From: Erythrophleum ivorense
Lineage: Eukaryota > Streptophyta > Magnoliopsida > Fabales > Fabaceae
Length of the DNA stretch: 64,000 nucleotides
Direction: 5' to 3'
Assembly: GCA_026724425.1 (NCBI GenBank)
Contig: JAIUCV010000003.1
Location: forward strand, 65,463,088 to 65,527,087
Made by a program: the position numbers and the translations under genes. Under the pieces are notes generated by a model that saw only the letters and a program-made list of their open reading frames with translations, ran no database searches and was not told the DNA's origin. Of this stretch, positions 50,879 to 62,488 are shown piece after piece; the stretch's first letter is position 1, and the number at the start of each line of letters is the position of its first letter.

Positions 50879-53050
50879 AACAAGCAACCCATTTGTAGCA
50901 GCAGTTGGTTGTTTCGCTTGGATTATGTGCTTATTAACGGACAAGCCTACCATTCTGCGCAGTTTGAGAGATTGAGTTGTAATTTGTGGACCATGTTGAA
51001 CATTATTTAATTCTAATTTAGGTTAAATATTTATAGTGGATTTTGGTATTGTATGGTTCTTAGCCATATCGAAAACTGAAATCTGATACACTGCACTGCC
51101 TCTGCTAAAGGGCTTTTTGTTAGTAAAATATTTTTAATTGGGAAAAAGAATAGCAACTTTTCATCATTGTTTTCTTGTAGTTTTGGTACCTCTTCATTTA
51201 TTGTATTAGCATCGAAGTAAGCTTTGATAATCTTATGAGTTAAATGTGTTATTTATGCAACTCGGTTTGGAAAACAACAATAAAATTTATTATAGAAAGC
51301 AATTCAATTTTTTGTATATCATTTGGAGAAATTGTATTTCTTTGTAATTAGTCATTATGTTCAATTTTGCAAGAAACGCAGCCGATATATTTTTAACTTG
51401 GGTTGGGAAAAAGAAATGTTGGTTTCATGTCAAATTTGTCTTTTGGATGCTGTTAGATTATGTGTGTTTTTTAGTGAGGACCACATATACTAATGTTGTC
51501 ATTAGATTACAGGACAGCGGGGCCCAGGGTTCATCCCTGCATTATCTCTCTTTTATGCATTCACCTACTTCAGCTCTCCTGTGTCGCGACGCGAGTGAGT
51601 GGCATTATTGGGACCTTGAGCAAAACCAATAGCTGACAAAATTGGGTCTTTGGGAAAGCTGAATTCATGAGAAGATGAATGTATTTTTTTTAATGGCCAA
51701 AAAAAAGAGAATGATTTGTTTTTGGATTTCTATTTTTGTTTAGAATTATTATTTATAACAATAATATATATCTCTAAATAAAAATAAAAATATAAAGGCT
51801 AAAACATTTACCTTGAATTTTTTATAGCACGCTTTAAAAAATGAGTGTGATGCTATAGGGACATTATTTTCTAAGAGGTTAAGTTTTTTTTTTAATTATT
51901 AGATTATTAGATGTGTTTTATAAAAAGCATAATTGTTTGTAACATTATCTTAAAAATAACTGAAATTTCAAGTATATTATTAAATATTTGTGATTAGATT
52001 TTTTAATAAAAATAATACATTATATTTTTATAACACAGTATTACATGTTTACAATTTTAAAAAAATATATAAATATTATAAAAATTTTACTTAAATCTAA
52101 CTTCTAAAAATTATATCAAAATAAAAAAATGATAGTTAAAGATTTTGGGTAAAATACATTTATATTATAAAATTAAAAATTTTAAAAGCATTTCAAAAGA
52201 AATAAAAATTAAAAATTTTAATTAAAAATTATGAATTATCATTTTTATATAATTTACATTTTTTATGACTAATAATTTTAAAATTTTAAATCTTTAAATA
52301 TAAATATCATTAAGTAAAGACTTTAAATTTTGTTCAAGGTCCAGACCAAAAGCCCTAGTCTAAGGGGAAGTGGTGGGTCCTTATTCCTACGTGCCGCAGA
52401 CAACACGACTTCCCACGCATATGCATTGCTGCAACAGCTTACACAAACCCAAAATCTTTAACTGGATTTCATAAAATCTTTTCACGTCCACTAGGAAAGT
52501 GAGAGATTCTGTGGCTTCTTGGCGGGTAAATCCCTGATTTGCTGATAAAATCAGAGCAAAAACGAAAAAAAACCCTAACATTTTCCCGCTTTTCTACTTG
52601 TCTTTTGCTGACGATAACCCTCAAAAGGATGAAATCAATGGCAACTTTTGTTAAGGAGAAAAAAAAGGCTATATTTTTTAACCTTTCAAAAATTAAATAA
52701 GTGTTAAGGGCCCTCACATGTCACATGCTTTTTATAAGACAGAAGTAGAAAAGGAATAAAGGTATTTCTTTAAAATTTTATGATTTTGTTGTACCACCAT
52801 TAAAATTAAATTCTCAGGTTATTTACTAGTCTAAACTTTTTTTTATTACTTGTTTTTGGGTTAAAAAATATGTCAACATTTTTTTGTTGACCAATAAAAA
52901 AGTTTGTCAACATTTTTATCTGAACTTTTAAGACCAAAACTTTGTGCCCCCTCTCTCTCTCTTTATTTTTTTGGGTAACTGGTCCCTTCTCTTTACTGCA
53001 CTTAAATGTCATATTGGGTGTCCATATCATTTTTTTTCCCCTTCACGAGT
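50879..53050. other. Intergenic region between OLA1 and GHR1-like genes
   Basis: The first part is the OLA1 3' UTR. The rest, about 51.7-52.3 kb, is very AT-rich. A 91-codon frame at 51357-51632 resembles no family known to me. From about 52.3 kb base composition becomes more balanced, as expected for a promoter. No gene was recognised. Confidence 0.65.
52570..52578 (+). promoter_or_regulatory. Telo-box-like motif upstream of GHR1
   Basis: AAACCCTAA lies about 1.2 kb before the GHR1-like start codon. The distance makes a role in that promoter uncertain, unless the leader contains introns. Confidence 0.3.
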
Positions 53051-53754
53051 TCGCTGTAGCTACAATGCTGGTCTCTACTTCAGTTCTGGAATTTCATAGT
53101 TCTGAGCCTTGCTAAGTTCTCCGTTTTGCTTCTCAAGTTTGATGTTCGAGAGCGGCCATTTCTACCTGATTCCACATTGTGCTAAGGAAGTGATTTTGGT
53201 CAGAGATTTTGCGTTTTATTTTTTTTTCAGATATCTAAAATGTTGCTTATTGAGTATTCATTGCAGTTCATTAATGTTTAGCCGTACTTTGTGCAGCTAA
53301 TGATTGTTTCTGCAGAAGCTTCACTCTATTTATGTCCTCTCCTTGAAACCTTTGGTTCGATATATATAATGTAATGTTGCTGACCTGGTGAAGCATTTGG
53401 ATTTTAGTTTTCGCATCTGCCTCTGGGTTTTTCATTTCGTATCTAATCCCATGTCTTTCTTCTATTCTTAGGAGGTGAGCAACTCATGTTTGTGAAGAAA
53501 AGATCTTGGGTTCTTTTGTTTTGACTGTGAAGAAGTGCTTAACGTGGTGTGGATTTGGGAGTTTGACGGTCCATTAATCTTCTTTTACGATATTGAACTT
53601 GCTCCTGTAAAAATTGGTGCTTTCTCATTATATTAGAAGAGGGTATCCTGGCATCTAATTGTCCATAGAGATAGTGGGTCTGGAAGCAAGTTATCTGTTT
53701 GAACTAGAAGCTTGAACTATATATAAGTTGGCATTAAATCATTTATCGGAGAAA
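53050..53754 (+). other. Leader region of the GHR1-like gene
   Basis: A T-rich stretch with several plausible donor and acceptor sites (for example TTCTTAGGAG near 53470) precedes the start codon and suggests one or more leader introns. Boundaries are not certain. No coding exon in frame with the main gene was found. Confidence 0.35.
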
Positions 53755-56700
53755 ATGAAGCTTTTTAGGCTTTTGGTTTTATCCTTATCTTTCTTCTCTG
53801 TCATGGGACAGCTTCCTTCCCAGGACATTTTAGCATTGTTGGAATTTAAGAAAGGCATCAAGCATGACCCTAAAGGTTATGTCCTCAATTCCTGGAATGA
53901 GGAATCCATTGACTTTAATGGATGCCCATCTTCATGGAATGGAATTCTGTGTAATGGCGGTAATGTTGCTGGGGTTGTCCTAGATAACCAGGGTCTCTCT
54001 GCTGAAGCAAACTTGAGTGTTTTTTCAAACCTTACAAAACTTGTCAAGCTCTCTTTGTCCAACAATTCCATATCAGGGAAACTCCCTGACAACATAGCCG
54101 ACTTCATAAGTCTTGAATTTCTAGATGTCTCCAATAACCTTTTCTCTTCATCCATACCACTGGGAATTGGTAAGTTAGCTAGCTTGAAGAACCTGTCATT
54201 GGCTGGGAATAATTTCTCTGGCCCAATTCGTGACTCAATTTCAGGGATGTCATCTATCCAATCTTTGGACTTGAGCCGTAACTCCTTTTCTGGAGCATTG
54301 CCTACTTCATTGACTAAGCTGACTAGCCTGGTATCTCTCAATTTGTCTCATAACAGATTCGCTGGAAAGATTCCCGAAGGTTTTGAACTGATTTCTGCTC
54401 TTGAAAAGGTTGACTTGCATGGGAATATGCTTGATGGTCGTCTAGATATTAAATTTATGCTTTATACAAATGCCAGTTATGTTGATTTTAGTGAGAATAT
54501 GCTAGTGAGTTCTAACTCCCAGCAGCAGAAGTTTCTACCTGGAATCTCTGAAAGTATCAAATATTTGAATTTAAGCCACAACCAACTTATTGGATTGTTG
54601 GATGGTGGAGGCGAGCAGCAGCTTTTTGAAGACTTGAAGGTGTTGGATCTTAGCTACAATCAATTGTCTGGAGAACTGCCTGGATTTGAATTTGTCTATG
54701 ATCTCCAAGTCCTTAAGCTTTGCAACAACAGATTTTCAGGATATCTTCCAAATGGCCTACTAAAGGGAGACCCTTTGGTTTTAGCTGAACTGGATTTGAG
54801 TGCCAACAATCTCTCAGGTAGATAGACAACTTCTAATTGTTCTTTTCCCTTTAAGTAATTAATCTATGATATTTTACTAGCAAAATTGGTGGCCACTGCC
54901 ATCTTTAGATAGTCCATTGCTTGAATTGCCACTCTTCTCATTCAAATTTTGTCTCAGGGCCAATAGGATTAATTACATCAACAACACTGCACTTTCTGAA
55001 TCTCTCATCAAATGGTTTCACTGGTGAGCTGCCATTTCTAACAGGAAGCTGTGCTGTACTTGATCTGTCAAATAACAAATTAGAAGGAAATTTAACCAGG
55101 ATGGTGAAATGGGGGAATATTGAATATCTTGATCTCAGTAGGAATCATTTGACAGGGCCCATCCCTGAGGAGACTCCTCAATTTTTACGATTAAACTATC
55201 TAAATATCTCCCATAATTCTCTTGGCAGCTTCCTCCCAAATGTCTTAACACAGTATCCAAAGCTAAGAGTGCTTGATGTTAGTTCCAACCAGTTAGATGG
55301 ACTGCTTCCTGATAATCTGCTTGATATGCCAACTTTGCAAGAGCTCCATCTTGAAAATAATTTGATTTCGGGTGGCATTAATTTATCATCTTCCCCTGGT
55401 CAGTCTGATCTTCAGATTCTTGATCTTTCTCACAACCAATTTAATGGCTATTTTCCTGAAGAATTTGGATCATTAACTGGCCTGAAAGTGCTCAATATTG
55501 CTGGAAATAATTTTTCTGGTTCTCTTCCAACTACCATTGACATGAGTTCACTAGATTCCTTGGATATATCAGAGAATCATTTTACAGGTCCATTACCAAC
55601 TAACCTGCCAAAGGGACTCAAAAACTTTAATGCTTCATACAATGATCTGTCTGGTATTGTCCCAGAAGATCTTAGGAAGTTCCCTAGTTCTTCTTTCTAT
55701 CCTGGGAATGCTAGGTTGCATTATCCAAATGGTGCTCCTGGATCAACCAATATGCCAGCTGAAAGTTCCAAGAAGAAGCCTATGAGCACTATCATCAAAG
55801 TAATAATTATAGTATCATGTGTAGTTGCTTTATTCATATTAATCCTGCTTGCAATCTTTATACATTACATACGTATATCAAGATCTCCACCGGAATATGC
55901 TACAAGTAAGGACATTCATAGGCATGCTCAACCAAACTTATCTGGCATAGGCCGTGCAACAGACAGGGGTGGTGCTTTGGTTGTATCAGCTGAGGATCTC
56001 GTGACCTCAAGGAAAGGATCATCGTCAGAGATAATCAGCCCTGATGAAAAATTGGCAGCTACAACTACTATGTCCCCAACAAAAAACAGCCCCTTTTCAT
56101 GGTCACCAGAGTCTGGTGATTCATTCACTGCTGAAAATTTTGCAAGACTTGATGTGAGATCACCTGATAAGTTAATTGGCGAGCTGCATTTTCTTGATGA
56201 TACAATAACATTGACACCTGAGGAGCTTTCAAGGGCCCCTGCTGAAGTTTTGGGGAGAAGCAGTCATGGAACTTCTTATAAGGCTACTCTAGAGAATGGT
56301 TTATTACTGAGAGTGAAGTGGTTGAGAGAAGGAGTGGCAAAACAGAGAAAAGAATTTGCTAAAGAGGCTAAAAAGTTTTCAAACATCAGACATCCAAATG
56401 TTGTGGGATTGAGAGGATATTATTGGGGTCCTACACAGCATGAGAAGCTTATTCTTTCAGACTACATTTCTCCTGGAAGTCTTGCAACTTTTCTATATGG
56501 TAATGTCATTCTTTCCTTCCAATGTAATTAGACTGCCATACATCTGAAAGTTAACCGAAGGGAAAACTTGGGTAGGGAGAGTACGTAAGAAACGTTAGAG
56601 GTTGAAAGGGATCATTTGGTAAACTAAAACCAGTTAACATCAATCATAATTGGCCATGGACTTGATTCTTACATTTCAAATTGTCAACTTATTAACATAA

Positions 56701-57735
56701 AACACATGACTTACGATGTCAAATTGTATCCTGAAAAGTGGAATTCATGTTAAGAGATACAAGTATGGTAAAAAATCTTGGTTCTTCAAATTTTGGAACA
56801 AATTCCACCGAAAGTGTGAAAGCTTTATCTTTCTTAGCTAAGTAAGATTGCTTAAATATGATGTCTCAGCTCCTTGCCCAGGGACAAGATTGTGTAGTTG
56901 GATGATTTCAAATGCATCAGGTGTGATTAAATTGATAGCAATGGAAAGGAGCTCGCTAATGTACAGTCACAGAATTATCACTCAAGAGCAAGCAAATTTT
57001 GTGTTGTGTGCCGGCATGCATTTGTGTGTATATGAGTTTTGCTGGTTCAAATAATCTTTTCATGTGTTGTTATCCATCTTATTCTTATGTTATAGTTGTT
57101 ATTTGTCATTCATCACTATTTGAACTTACTCCATACAAATTATGATATTAGATCGACCAGGAAGAAAAGGTCCACCATTAACCTGGGTCCAGAGGCTCAA
57201 AATAGCAGTTGATGTGGCACGTGGCCTGAACTATCTCCACTTTGATCGTGCTGTTCCTCACGGGAACCTTAAAGCAACAAATGTGCTGTTAGATACATCT
57301 GATTTGAATGCCAGAGTTGCTGATTACTGCCTTCACCGGCTTATGACTCAGGCTGGTACTACTGAACAGATTCTTGATGCTGGAGTTTTGGGATATCGTG
57401 CACCAGAGTTAGCTGCTTCCAAGAAGCCAACCCCCTCCTTTAAATCAGATGTTTATGCTTTTGGAGTGATACTTTTGGAACTTTTAACCGGAAAGTGTGC
57501 TGGTGATGTGATATCAGGTGAGGATGGAGGAGTTGATATGACTGATTGGGTAAGGATGCGTGTGGCAGAAGGTCGAGGATCAGAATGTTTTGATGCTGCA
57601 TTGATGCCAGAAATGGGAAATCCAATTGCAGAAAAGGGAATGAAGGATTTCCTTGGAATAGCTCTTCGATGCATTCGATCTGTCTCTGAGAGGCCAGGTA
57701 TCAAGACTATATATGAAGACCTTTCATCTATATAG
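53755..57735 (+). CDS. GHR1: LRR receptor-like pseudokinase, GHR1 type (1062 aa, 3 exons)
   Basis: Matches Arabidopsis GHR1 (At4g20940), a plasma-membrane LRR receptor needed for H2O2- and ABA-induced stomatal closure through SLAC1 activation. Exons: 53755-54817, 54958-56499 and 57152-57735, with GT..AG junctions in phase. A signal peptide covers about residues 1-18. An LRRNT cap (QDILALLEFKKGI..WNGILCNGG) is followed by some 20 leucine-rich repeats to about residue 600 and a transmembrane helix at about 633-659. The kinase fold starts near 773. K808 is present, but the catalytic HRD is H905-G906-N907 and DFG is D926-Y927-C928, and the glycine loop reads GRSSHG, so catalysis should be absent. 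The start is the ATG at 53755 (MKLFRLLVLSL); upstream in-frame codons lack an ATG. The protein end (YEDLSSI) matches the family. Confidence 0.95.
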
Positions 57736-59283
57736 TATGCACATCCTAACTATATGGATTTTGACATATGGGAATTAATATCTCATTGGTGTCCCATTTT
57801 GAATCAGAGTTTAGCTTTTTAACATGTTTAGTTTATTGTATTAACTTGTGTAAAAATTGAGAGTGCATATATCTGGTTTCCGCATGATGGGTTATGATTA
57901 TCTCCTTTTGTCTATACATGAAGATGTGCTATGAACATGACAATGACCGTCTGTTTGCAAGTTCAATGAACAAATGCAGTACAATTTACTAAGTAGGCTC
58001 TGAAATGTTTAGCAGTATCCATTTTGATTCATCTTGATTACCTTTTCGAAGAGAGTGTCCATTTTAAATTATCGTGGTTGTTATTGGCCTGTACTAAGGC
58101 TATAAAGTTATGATCTGGGAATTCTCCAGTTTTGAAGTCCTGACAGTGCGGGTAATATATCGTACCGTAAAGAGTTTGGAAGCCACTGATACATTTTGAT
58201 TTCATGTTTGTCTGTACATACGAGTGTCCCATTCTTCCTTGCTTATGATGTTCAAATACTATTAAGCGATTGATAAATTTATCATAGCATATAAGACATC
58301 AAAAATAGAATGAAGTTGCATGGATCCAAGCTAAATCCGTTATCATCCCTTTCCTTCAACTCCCTTTAACAAAATTTTGGTTCCACTTTCCAATGAGTAT
58401 AGATTTAGGTAGTTTGGGTTTCACTTCGCCATTATACCCATGTGGTGGTAAGAAGGCCATTGTGAAGTTAGGCAATTTAGCTCCATAAGGAAACTGTGCA
58501 TTCACAAAATGTTTCACTTTGGATATTTGGAATTAATTGGTGGCTACCCCAGGAGCCAGAGGGAGTTTTCTTTGTCCTTTCCAATGGTTTCAACTTTCAT
58601 CCCAATTCATAATATTCAACTTAGGCTCAGATGTCTGGTAGGCATATAATTTTGAGTTAGATAATAAAATTATTTTAAAGCTCTTAAGAGTTGCAAATAA
58701 GTCTCTTGGTAATTGCTGTTTAACGCGTTGCTGTTTATGTGGCTTTTTTTCGTACTCTTGAGCTCTACATTCTCGGTAGGTCCCACTCTTATGTTGACCC
58801 CTACTTTTGAGCGCTAATTACGCTGACCTGTATACGTTTACCATAAAGACCTTAGGAGACAACGTCTTCATAAGTAGGGACATCTTAATACTGTATCACC
58901 TTAGGAGATAATGATGCCCTCTTATCACAATTAATTTATTAGCTTGAGATTCTGCCATGCTAATTCGACATTAGCAGATATTGTTTGAAGACTGAATTTT
59001 TGTTCAAGCCCACCAAACCACACCCATTGAAATTCAGGCATGAGCTTGCGCAGACCTTGTCGGTGTTACAAGCCAGGGGAGCTATAGTGATTGTGGCAAT
59101 TAATATTATGCACTCTGAATAAATTTTTTTAGCTAAACTGGATTTTCAAATAATGAATTAATAAAGGTAATTATTAATAGACACGTAAACAAAATAAGTA
59201 CATCTTTTTAGTGAAATTTACTATCAAAATATTTACGTCTTTAATCATAATTAATTTAGATAAATGGAATATACCGATAATGC
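57736..59283. other. Intergenic region between GHR1-like gene and hAT element
   Basis: The 3' UTR of the GHR1-like gene is followed by about 1.3 kb of non-coding DNA with no recognisable exon, RNA gene or transposon. Confidence 0.65.
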
Positions 59284-59291
59284 CTCTGGAT
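59284..59291. repeat. Left 8-bp target-site duplication of the hAT element
   Basis: CTCTGGAT, identical to the copy at 62481-62488. Confidence 0.95.
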
Positions 59292-59408
59292 CAGGGGCGG
59301 AACCAGCTCTAAATTAAAGGGGGGCTAACTTTCAACTGAATAAAATTTACATAAATAACAAAAAAAATTATTATTAATATTTCAAAATATATCATAAGAG
59401 ATAACATA

Positions 59409-61835
59409 TTAAAATCTGGATTTTCTCTCTTTCATATCACGAAAATAATCTATAAGAGAATCTATACTAAACTCTCTAGCAATTCTCTTTTCAATATACA
59501 CAAGCAAACAATCAGAAAGAAATTCATCTTCCATCTTGTTACGTAGCATTGTCTTAATTATGTTCATAGCTGAAAAAGATCGCTCTGTTGTAGCTGTAGA
59601 AACTGGAAGAGTGAGAATAAGAGTTACAACTCTATACACAAGAGGATAAATTTCTGATTTTCTCGTTTTCACCAACCATTGGCATAAATCAGAAATAGTA
59701 AGCAATGTTTGAAAATCAGGAAGTTGTCGTACATGATCAAAATGCTCAAATTGCATCCTCAACTGTATCATTTCATGTTCTAAAAAATCTCCTTGGTAGA
59801 ATTTTTCTACCATCTTGCAAATGTCATCAATTCTAAATGATATACGCATCTCCTTTGGATCCAAAGCTGAGCTAAGAATAAGCAACTCTATTGTGTGATC
59901 ACTAAATTTATTATTCAATTCTTGCAATTGAGAGTCTATCACTGCATTGAAAATGTCAACTTTATAGTGATGCCCGATTGTAACTTCATTTTGTTGATGA
60001 CGAGCCCTTCCTCTTCTAGCAACATAATGGGCATTAAAATCTGGAACAGGTATATTGATGGCTTCACAAAAAAATTTCACCTTCACAACTAATTCTTCCC
60101 ATCCATCATCTCTTAAATTTTGAATAAGCAACTTAGTAGATGAAACAAGATGTATTGCATTCAAAATATCTTGAGATTGAAGTTGTAAAGCTTGACAAAG
60201 CATGGTAGAGATCTCTAAAATTTTTTTCATAAGATGCATAATGAAAACAAATTCAAAAGAAGTTAGCACCTCATATGCTGCATCTGCGTCTCCACGTTGA
60301 GCAGAAGTAGTTCCATCTTCAATTATATTCAATAAAACTTCACATGTCGCACTAAACATCTTCATCAAGCTAGAAATAGATTTCAAGTGAGAACTCCATC
60401 GAGTATCTCCAGCCTTTTGTAAAGCACCAATTTGATTAAGCCCTTTCCCACTTTCAAGCTCATTCATCTCAAGTAAGTGAGCAATGTTTGCAGTATGAGC
60501 AGCTTTTAATTGGTCATTTCGCTTACATGAAGCACCAACAATATTGATAATAGTATTCAATGTGGTAAAGAAATGATGGATAGGAATAACTTCTTTTGAT
60601 GCAGCAACTAATGCCAATTGCAAACGATGTGCCAGACAATGAACATAATAGGCATATGGACATTCATTTGAAATCAAAGCTTGTAATCCATTCCATTCTC
60701 CACGCATGTTACTTGCACCATCATAACCTTGTCCTCTAATATTTTGAACACTAAGATTATGTTGAGAAAGGAGAGAACAAATACCTTCTTTTAATGTTGT
60801 CGCAGAAGTGTCCTTAACATGCACAAGTCCAAAAAAGCGCTCTCGAACATATCCATTTTTGTCAACGAATCTTATGACAATTGACATTTGCTCCTTTTTG
60901 GATGCATCTTGAGCTTCATCAACAATTATACAAAATTTTGCATCACCGATCTCTTCACGAATGGCATTTTTGACTTTGGTTGCCATTATATGCAAAATTT
61001 CTTTTTGCGTTCTCGGTGATGTGTATGATGCATTTTGTGGAACTTTCTCCAAAACTTCTGCTACTTTATCATTATAAGAAGATATAAAATTGAGTAGTTC
61101 CAAAAAATTGCCACGATTCATTGATGTTTTAGACTCATCATGGCCTCTAAAAGAACAACCTTGAAATGCAAGCCACCTAGTTGTTTCAATTGAAGCTTTC
61201 AACCGAAGTCTATTTTCTACAATTTCTTGAGATGTGAATTTTTCAAATCTGTGTACAATATGTGATGCTTGGTTCATGAGATCTTCGCATTTTCTTTCTG
61301 CAATTCGATGTGGAGAAGTGAGATCTTTTCCAATATGTGCTAAAAATGCACAATTTTTTCCATCCCTCACCTTTTTCCATGATCGAAATCCATTAACAGT
61401 AAATGCATCTAATCCAGAAGGTCCATTTTGAGAATGAAATACATAACATGGTAGACAAAATGCAGCATCTACACTCGGAGAGTATTCCAACCATGATGTA
61501 AATAACTTAAACCATGATGCTTGAAAACTACGAGCATGTTTTTCCTTAGATTTTGGATACTTTTGAAGTATAGCTTGATATGGACCAGCCTTAATATAGG
61601 CTCTTCGAACTTCATCACGCAACTCAATAGGATATTCCCATATTTGTTGTCTTAATCCTGGATCACGTTCTAATAAATTGATATCAAAGTTTTCATTGAT
61701 TTGAACTCTTGAAAATTTTGCCGGAGGACATTCAGAATTTGAAGGTTCACTTTCCACAAGAGGATTTAACCCCTCATCAATTTGTGGGGTTTCAACATTC
61801 TTCCTTTTAAAATATGAATGAATTGTGGTTTTCAT
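59409..61835 (-). CDS. hAT transposase, TTF-zinc-finger/ZMYM1-like (808 aa)
   Basis: Catalyses cut-and-paste movement of the surrounding element, acting in the nucleus on its terminal repeats. Residues about 108-133 contain a TTF-type zinc-finger segment (SWFKLFTSWLEYSP..FCLPCYVF). The RNase H-like core has candidate catalytic D306 (IIVDEAQD), D372 (GYDGASNMRG) and E751 (TTERSFS), the CxxH signature C400-L-A-H403, and the conserved tryptophan W480 (GDTRWSSH). The hAT dimerisation region lies at about 710-785 (YPLVYRVVTLILTLPVSTATTERSF). Plant proteins of this kind are often annotated zinc finger MYM-type protein 1-like. The ATG at 61833-61835 directly follows a TCTTAG acceptor, so a leader intron from about 62004 to 61836 is likely. 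No stop or frameshift is visible. Lying next to the gene-rich GHR1 locus, it is a possible active element. Confidence 0.95.
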   Translation of the reverse strand: MKTTIHSYFKRKNVETPQIDEGLNPLVESEPSNSECPPAKFSRVQINENFDINLLERDPGLRQQIWEYPIELRDEVRRAYIKAGPYQAILQKYPKSKEKHARSFQASWFKLFTSWLEYSPSVDAAFCLPCYVFHSQNGPSGLDAFTVNGFRSWKKVRDGKNCAFLAHIGKDLTSPHRIAERKCEDLMNQASHIVHRFEKFTSQEIVENRLRLKASIETTRWLAFQGCSFRGHDESKTSMNRGNFLELLNFISSYNDKVAEVLEKVPQNASYTSPRTQKEILHIMATKVKNAIREEIGDAKFCIIVDEAQDASKKEQMSIVIRFVDKNGYVRERFFGLVHVKDTSATTLKEGICSLLSQHNLSVQNIRGQGYDGASNMRGEWNGLQALISNECPYAYYVHCLAHRLQLALVAASKEVIPIHHFFTTLNTIINIVGASCKRNDQLKAAHTANIAHLLEMNELESGKGLNQIGALQKAGDTRWSSHLKSISSLMKMFSATCEVLLNIIEDGTTSAQRGDADAAYEVLTSFEFVFIMHLMKKILEISTMLCQALQLQSQDILNAIHLVSSTKLLIQNLRDDGWEELVVKVKFFCEAINIPVPDFNAHYVARRGRARHQQNEVTIGHHYKVDIFNAVIDSQLQELNNKFSDHTIELLILSSALDPKEMRISFRIDDICKMVEKFYQGDFLEHEMIQLRMQFEHFDHVRQLPDFQTLLTISDLCQWLVKTRKSEIYPLVYRVVTLILTLPVSTATTERSFSAMNIIKTMLRNKMEDEFLSDCLLVYIEKRIAREFSIDSLIDYFRDMKERKSRF

Positions 61836-62004
61836 CTAAGAGAAATAAAAAAAAAACTACAATAAGTCAATAAATTTGGAGATGATATGCAATTTCATAT
61901 CTATGATTCTTTCTCTACAATCCAAACAAATAAATAGATGAATCAATCAACTTTATGAAAAAAATTAAAATAAAAATACATTGGCTTTGAAAAAGAAATA
62001 AATA
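61836..62004 (-). other. Probable 5' UTR intron of the hAT transposase
   Basis: On the minus strand an AAGGTATTT donor near 62004 and a TTTCTCTTAG acceptor ending next to the ATG frame a T-rich intron of about 170 bases. Leader exon sequence would run upstream towards about 62.1 kb, where a TTAGGGTTT motif lies at 62135-62143 (plus coordinates). Confidence 0.55.
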
Positions 62005-62480
62005 CCTTGATTATGTCACTTGATGTAGATGATGTCTTGTGATGCACTGGTCTTCTGGGCAATGATCCACGGCAATGGAACAAAAGATTGATATTAGTGT
62101 TTTGCATTCAAATAGGAATTACGGCATTACGCATAAACCCTAATAGCCTGCCGTCTCTAATGTTAACTGTTATAGGAAGGAGGCCCAATACATGAATACA
62201 ACGTCAGGGATCTTTTAACTTCTAGCCCAACTTGTATCTCTCCCATTTGTTATTTTATCACGCACTGTTCCGTAAATATACATGGGGATTTAGGGAGGAT
62301 GCATATATAATTTTTAATGTAAAGAAAATTTGGACGGGCCCACTGTTCAATTAGCTTTGGGATTGGCTGTACGTAGATGTGCTTAGGAATGGGAGATGCA
62401 ATTATAATTTTTAACATAAAAAAAAAAATTGGAAAGGGGGGGCCACGGCCCCCCTCACCATACAATTGGTTCCGCCCCTG

Positions 62481-62488
62481 CTCTGGAT
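62481..62488. repeat. Right 8-bp target-site duplication of the hAT element
   Basis: CTCTGGAT, identical to the copy at 59284-59291. Confidence 0.95.

Larger units (their letters stand above)
59292..62480 (-). mobile_element. Complete hAT DNA transposon
   Basis: A 3189-bp element with perfect 14-bp terminal inverted repeats: CAGGGGCGGAACCA at 59292-59305 and its reverse complement TGGTTCCGCCCCTG at 62467-62480. A perfect 8-bp duplication, CTCTGGAT, flanks both ends (59284-59291 and 62481-62488), the size diagnostic of hAT insertion. Subterminal G/C-rich tracts (AAGGGGGGCTAA and GGGGCCACGGCCCC) lie inside each end. It encodes one uninterrupted transposase on the minus strand. Identical duplications and perfect TIRs indicate a recent insertion. 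Confidence 0.97.

Noticed and set aside
51357..51632. 91-codon frame downstream of OLA1
   Set aside because: No recognisable domain, no splice context, and it lies just past the probable 3' UTR; treated as fortuitous.
53728..53754. TTG-initiated nine-codon extension of GHR1
   Set aside because: No ATG, and the signal peptide starts cleanly at the ATG at 53755.
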